This document shows, piece after piece, positions 61,113-64,000 of a DNA stretch of 64,000 nt. Both the position numbers and the translations under genes were made by a program. Position 1 is the first letter of the stretch, and every line of letters starts with the position of its first letter. The DNA lies in assembly GCA_002724315.1 (NCBI GenBank), contig PBOJ01000061.1, positions 1 to 64,000 of the forward strand, written 5' to 3'. The DNA is from Planctomycetaceae bacterium (GTDB lineage Bacteria; Planctomycetota; Planctomycetia; Planctomycetales; Planctomycetaceae). The notes under the pieces were generated by a model, which saw only the letters and a list, made by a program, of their open reading frames with translations, made no database searches and was not told the origin of the DNA.

Positions 61113-64000
61113 ATGCCACTCCCCATGCCACGCCCCACCACCCTGTTCCTGTTGCTCCTGGGCGTGTCGTGGCACATGCCCCCGGCGACCAACGCCGCAC
61201 CGCCGAAGGTCGACTACCGGAAACAGATCAAGCCGTTGCTGGCCCGACACTGCAACGGTTGTCACGGAGCGAAAAAGGTCATGTCGGGTTTCCGGGCCGA
61301 TGCCGGGCGGCTGGCCACCCGGGGCGGTGACCGAGGTGCTGGGATCGTGCCGGGGCAACCCGAGAAAAGCCTGCTGTTCCAGGTCCTCACCGGCACCGAC
61401 GACGTCGAACGGATGCCCTACGAGAAGCCTCCGCTGAAGCCGGCCGAGATCTCGCTGATCAAGGAATGGATCGCCCAGGGAGCCAAGTTCCCTGCCGACG
61501 AAAAGATCGTCCGCGGTCGGCGGAGCAGCGACCACTGGGCCTTCCAGCCAATCGTGCGGGCGAAGCTTCCGGAGGTAAACAACCCCGCATGGCTCCGCAA
61601 TGCGATCGACGCCTTCGTTCTCTCCCGGCTCGACCGGGAGAAGCTCCTGCCGGCTCCCGAAGCGGACCGCGTGACCCTGCTGCGACGCCTCAGCTTCGAT
61701 CTGCTCGGCCTGCCTCCGTCGCCGCAGCAGGTCGACCTCTTCCTGTCGGATACCTCCCCGGGAGCCTACGACCGCCTGGTCGACCGGCTGCTGGCATCAC
61801 CGCGATACGGCGAACGCTGGGGGCGACACTGGCTCGACCTGGCTCGTTACGCGGATTCCAACGGATTCACCATCGACGGAGCCCGTTCGATCTGGAAGTT
61901 CCGTGACTGGGTCATCGATGCCATCAACGCCGACATGCCTTTCGACCAGTTCTCGACCGAACAACTCGCCGGGGACCTGCTTCCCGGCGCCCGTCTCGAC
62001 CAGTTGGTCGCCACCGGCTTCCACCGCAACACGCTGGTCAACCAGGAGGGGGGGACCGACGACGAGCAATTTCGTGTCGACGCGGTCGTCGACCGGGTCA
62101 ACACCACCGGGGCCGTTTTCCTGGGCCTCACGGTCGGATGTGCCCGATGCCACGAACACAAGTTTGACCCGATCTCGCAGCGAGACTTCTACCAGTTGTT
62201 CGCGGTGTTCAACAACTGCCTGGACAACAATGACGCCAACGCCCTGGGCCCGAAGATCTCGGTGCCTTCGCCCGCCCAGGCGTCCGAGCAGGCACAACTG
62301 GCCTCGGCAATCGTCTCGGCCGAGAAGCCACTGGCCGAGCACGACCGGAAATTCGCTGCCGGGATGCCCGCATGGGAAAAACGCCTGGCCTCGATCGATG
62401 CGGGTTCGTTCACCACGCTCAAGCCCGCCAAGTGGACCACTGCCAAGGGGGCCGTCCTGACCCGGCTGGACGACCATTCGCTGATCGTCGACTTCAGCGT
62501 CCCGGCCAACGACACCTACACCGTTACGCTCGACACCTCGCTCGAATCAATCACCGCCGTCCGCATCGAAGCGCTCACCCACACGAGCCTGCCCAAGAAC
62601 GGCCCCGGCCGCGCCGACAACGGCAACTTCATTCTCAGTGAAGTCACCATTTCGGCAGCCCCCGCCGGAGGCAACGCCAAACCCACACCGATCAAGATCA
62701 CCTCGGCGGTCGCCGACCACTCGCAGGAGGGACATTCGGTCTCCAACACGATCGATGGCAATCCCAAGACCGGCTGGGCGATCAACACCACGACCGGCTC
62801 GCCCAACGTCGATCGTCAGGCGATCTTCTTCCCTGACAGGCCGATCGCCCACCCCGGCGGTTCACGCCTGGTGCTCAGCATGGCTCACAACGGCGAGTCC
62901 GCCAATTACCTGGTCGGCCGCTTTCGCGTCTCGGTCAGTGCTGCCACCCCGGCCGATCTCAAGATCCCCGCCCCGATCCTGGCCATCGCCCGAACGGCCC
63001 GCGACGAGCGATCCAAGGCCCAGCAGGCCCAACTGGTCGACGCCTACCGCGCGACCGATTCCGGCCGCAAGCAACTGGCCGACACCCTCATCGGTCTCAA
63101 GAAACGACGCGATGCGATCACCAAGGCGATCCCCACCACGCTGATTCTTCGAGAACGCAAGCAACCCCGCAAGACACACATTCACATCCGCGGCGACTTC
63201 CTCCGCAAAGGCGCCCGCGTACTGCCCGGCGTGCCCGAGGTATTGCCGCCGATGAAAACCGCCGTCCCGGTCGGCACGCGACTCGACCTCGCCGGCTGGC
63301 TTTTCGATCCCAAGCACCCCCTGACAGCTCGTGTCACTGTCAACCGGTTCTGGCAACGGTTCTTCGGGCTGGGATTCGTCGAGACCGAAAACGACTTCGG
63401 CCTGCAGGGCGACCTGCCCTCTCATCCCGAGTTGCTCGATTGGCTCGCCAGCGAGTTCATCCGTCGTGGCTGGGCCGTCAAGGACCTGCACCGTCTGATC
63501 GTCACCAGCGCGACCTACCGCCAGAGTTCGGCCACTCGTCCGGAACTGCTCGAACGCGATCCACGGAACCGGCTTCTGGCTCGACAGACCCGAATGAGAA
63601 TGGAAGCCGAGACGATCCGTGACGCGGCACTGGCCGCCGCGGGCCTGATCTCCGACAAGATCGGCGGCCCGGGCGTCTACCCCCCGCAACCGGAGGGAAT
63701 CTACATCCTGACCCAACAGAAGAAAGCGTGGCCGGAGGCGAAGGGCGAGGACCGTTTTCGCCGCTGCATGTACACCTACTTCTGGCGATCCAGTCCCTAC
63801 CCCTTCCTGCCGACCTTCGACGCACCCGACGCCACGACCACCTGCACTCGCCGCAGCCGCTCGAACACACCACTGCAGGCACTGACACTGGCCAACGACA
63901 AGGCCTTCTTCGAAATCTCGCAGGGAGTGGCCCTGCGGATCCTCTCTGACGGACCGACACCCGATCTGCAACGACTGCGATTCGGTTTCCGGGCCTGCCT
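61113..64000 (+). CDS. Secreted cytochrome c / DUF1549 / DUF1553 planctomycete protein, 3'-truncated
   Basis: At least 962 codons, still open at the window end. A signal peptide (TTLFLLLLGVSWHMPPATNA) comes first; ATG 61125 is an alternative start. The heme motif CNGCH at about residue 47 is the planctomycete cytochrome C domain. DUF1549 follows (DRVTLLRRLSFDLLGLPPSP, GRHWLDLARYADSNG, GCARCHEHKFDPISQRDFY, the last being a second CxxCH). Then comes a beta-rich insert at about 450-590, which may bind carbohydrate (SVSNTIDGNPKTGWAI is F5/8-type-like), and DUF1553 (PLTARVTVNRFWQRFFG, SATYRQSS, SNTPLQALTLAND). These proteins are hallmarks of planctomycetes; they are often near sulfatases and a DUF1501 partner, which is probably just downstream. 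Confidence 0.93.
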   Translation, partial: MPLPMPRPTTLFLLLLGVSWHMPPATNAAPPKVDYRKQIKPLLARHCNGCHGAKKVMSGFRADAGRLATRGGDRGAGIVPGQPEKSLLFQVLTGTDDVERMPYEKPPLKPAEISLIKEWIAQGAKFPADEKIVRGRRSSDHWAFQPIVRAKLPEVNNPAWLRNAIDAFVLSRLDREKLLPAPEADRVTLLRRLSFDLLGLPPSPQQVDLFLSDTSPGAYDRLVDRLLASPRYGERWGRHWLDLARYADSNGFTIDGARSIWKFRDWVIDAINADMPFDQFSTEQLAGDLLPGARLDQLVATGFHRNTLVNQEGGTDDEQFRVDAVVDRVNTTGAVFLGLTVGCARCHEHKFDPISQRDFYQLFAVFNNCLDNNDANALGPKISVPSPAQASEQAQLASAIVSAEKPLAEHDRKFAAGMPAWEKRLASIDAGSFTTLKPAKWTTAKGAVLTRLDDHSLIVDFSVPANDTYTVTLDTSLESITAVRIEALTHTSLPKNGPGRADNGNFILSEVTISAAPAGGNAKPTPIKITSAVADHSQEGHSVSNTIDGNPKTGWAINTTTGSPNVDRQAIFFPDRPIAHPGGSRLVLSMAHNGESANYLVGRFRVSVSAATPADLKIPAPILAIARTARDERSKAQQAQLVDAYRATDSGRKQLADTLIGLKKRRDAITKAIPTTLILRERKQPRKTHIHIRGDFLRKGARVLPGVPEVLPPMKTAVPVGTRLDLAGWLFDPKHPLTARVTVNRFWQRFFGLGFVETENDFGLQGDLPSHPELLDWLASEFIRRGWAVKDLHRLIVTSATYRQSSATRPELLERDPRNRLLARQTRMRMEAETIRDAALAAAGLISDKIGGPGVYPPQPEGIYILTQQKKAWPEAKGEDRFRRCMYTYFWRSSPYPFLPTFDAPDATTTCTRRSRSNTPLQALTLANDKAFFEISQGVALRILSDGPTPDLQRLRFGFRAC

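Overview
This is a contiguous, gene-dense, GC-rich bacterial chromosome segment that reads as planctomycete (PVC group). The evidence is a cytochrome-c/DUF1549/DUF1553 protein at the right edge, two giant envelope proteins of a kind I associate with planctomycetes, an LL-diaminopimelate aminotransferase (DapL), an LptD-like outer-membrane protein, a Ser/Thr kinase with a membrane anchor, and a class II (B12) ribonucleotide reductase. I call 38 protein genes and one tRNA, and see no insertion sequence, prophage or CRISPR array. GTG and TTG starts are common, and genes in a run often overlap by 4 bp (ATGA or GTGA).

Layout. 1-5.9 kb: the 3' end of a secreted alpha-helical protein, a Tat-exported mannonate-dehydratase-like protein, a STAS protein, a small DUF2007-like protein, thrS and tRNA-Val with a strong terminator. 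6-15.6 kb: a membrane-anchored PpiC foldase, an SPFH-GYF_2 protein, dapL, ftsH, dxr and an enlarged site-2 protease. 15.6-23.2 kb: a small membrane protein, a secreted cyclase-fold protein, a two-gene NAD-linked formate dehydrogenase (NuoE-NuoF fusion plus catalytic subunit) and purB. 23.4-29.6 kb: the most unusual locus, in which a P1B-type metal ATPase is fused to an HflK-like SPFH domain, followed by two more overlapping SPFH genes and a convergent DtxR/MntR-type regulator.

29.8-42.8 kb: a secreted protein converging on two translationally coupled giant genes (2687 and 1181 aa) that carry three copies of one architecture. 43-50.9 kb: parA, a kinase-apt-unknown operon, CbiX, an MMPL/RND exporter and a membrane glycosyltransferase. 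50.9-64 kb: an LptD-like protein behind a perfect consensus promoter, a Moco-fold protein without its cysteine, nrdJ with a structured leader, a DUF58 protein, a methyltransferase, a small coiled-coil protein, a DTW/TSR3-like protein, and a heme-c DUF1549/DUF1553 protein that runs off the window.

Two themes run through the whole window. Convergent genes repeatedly share a 4-bp stop overlap (CTAG or CTAA). Recognisable sigma70-like promoters mostly have an 18-bp spacer. Functional calls rest on motifs read by eye; no database search was run.
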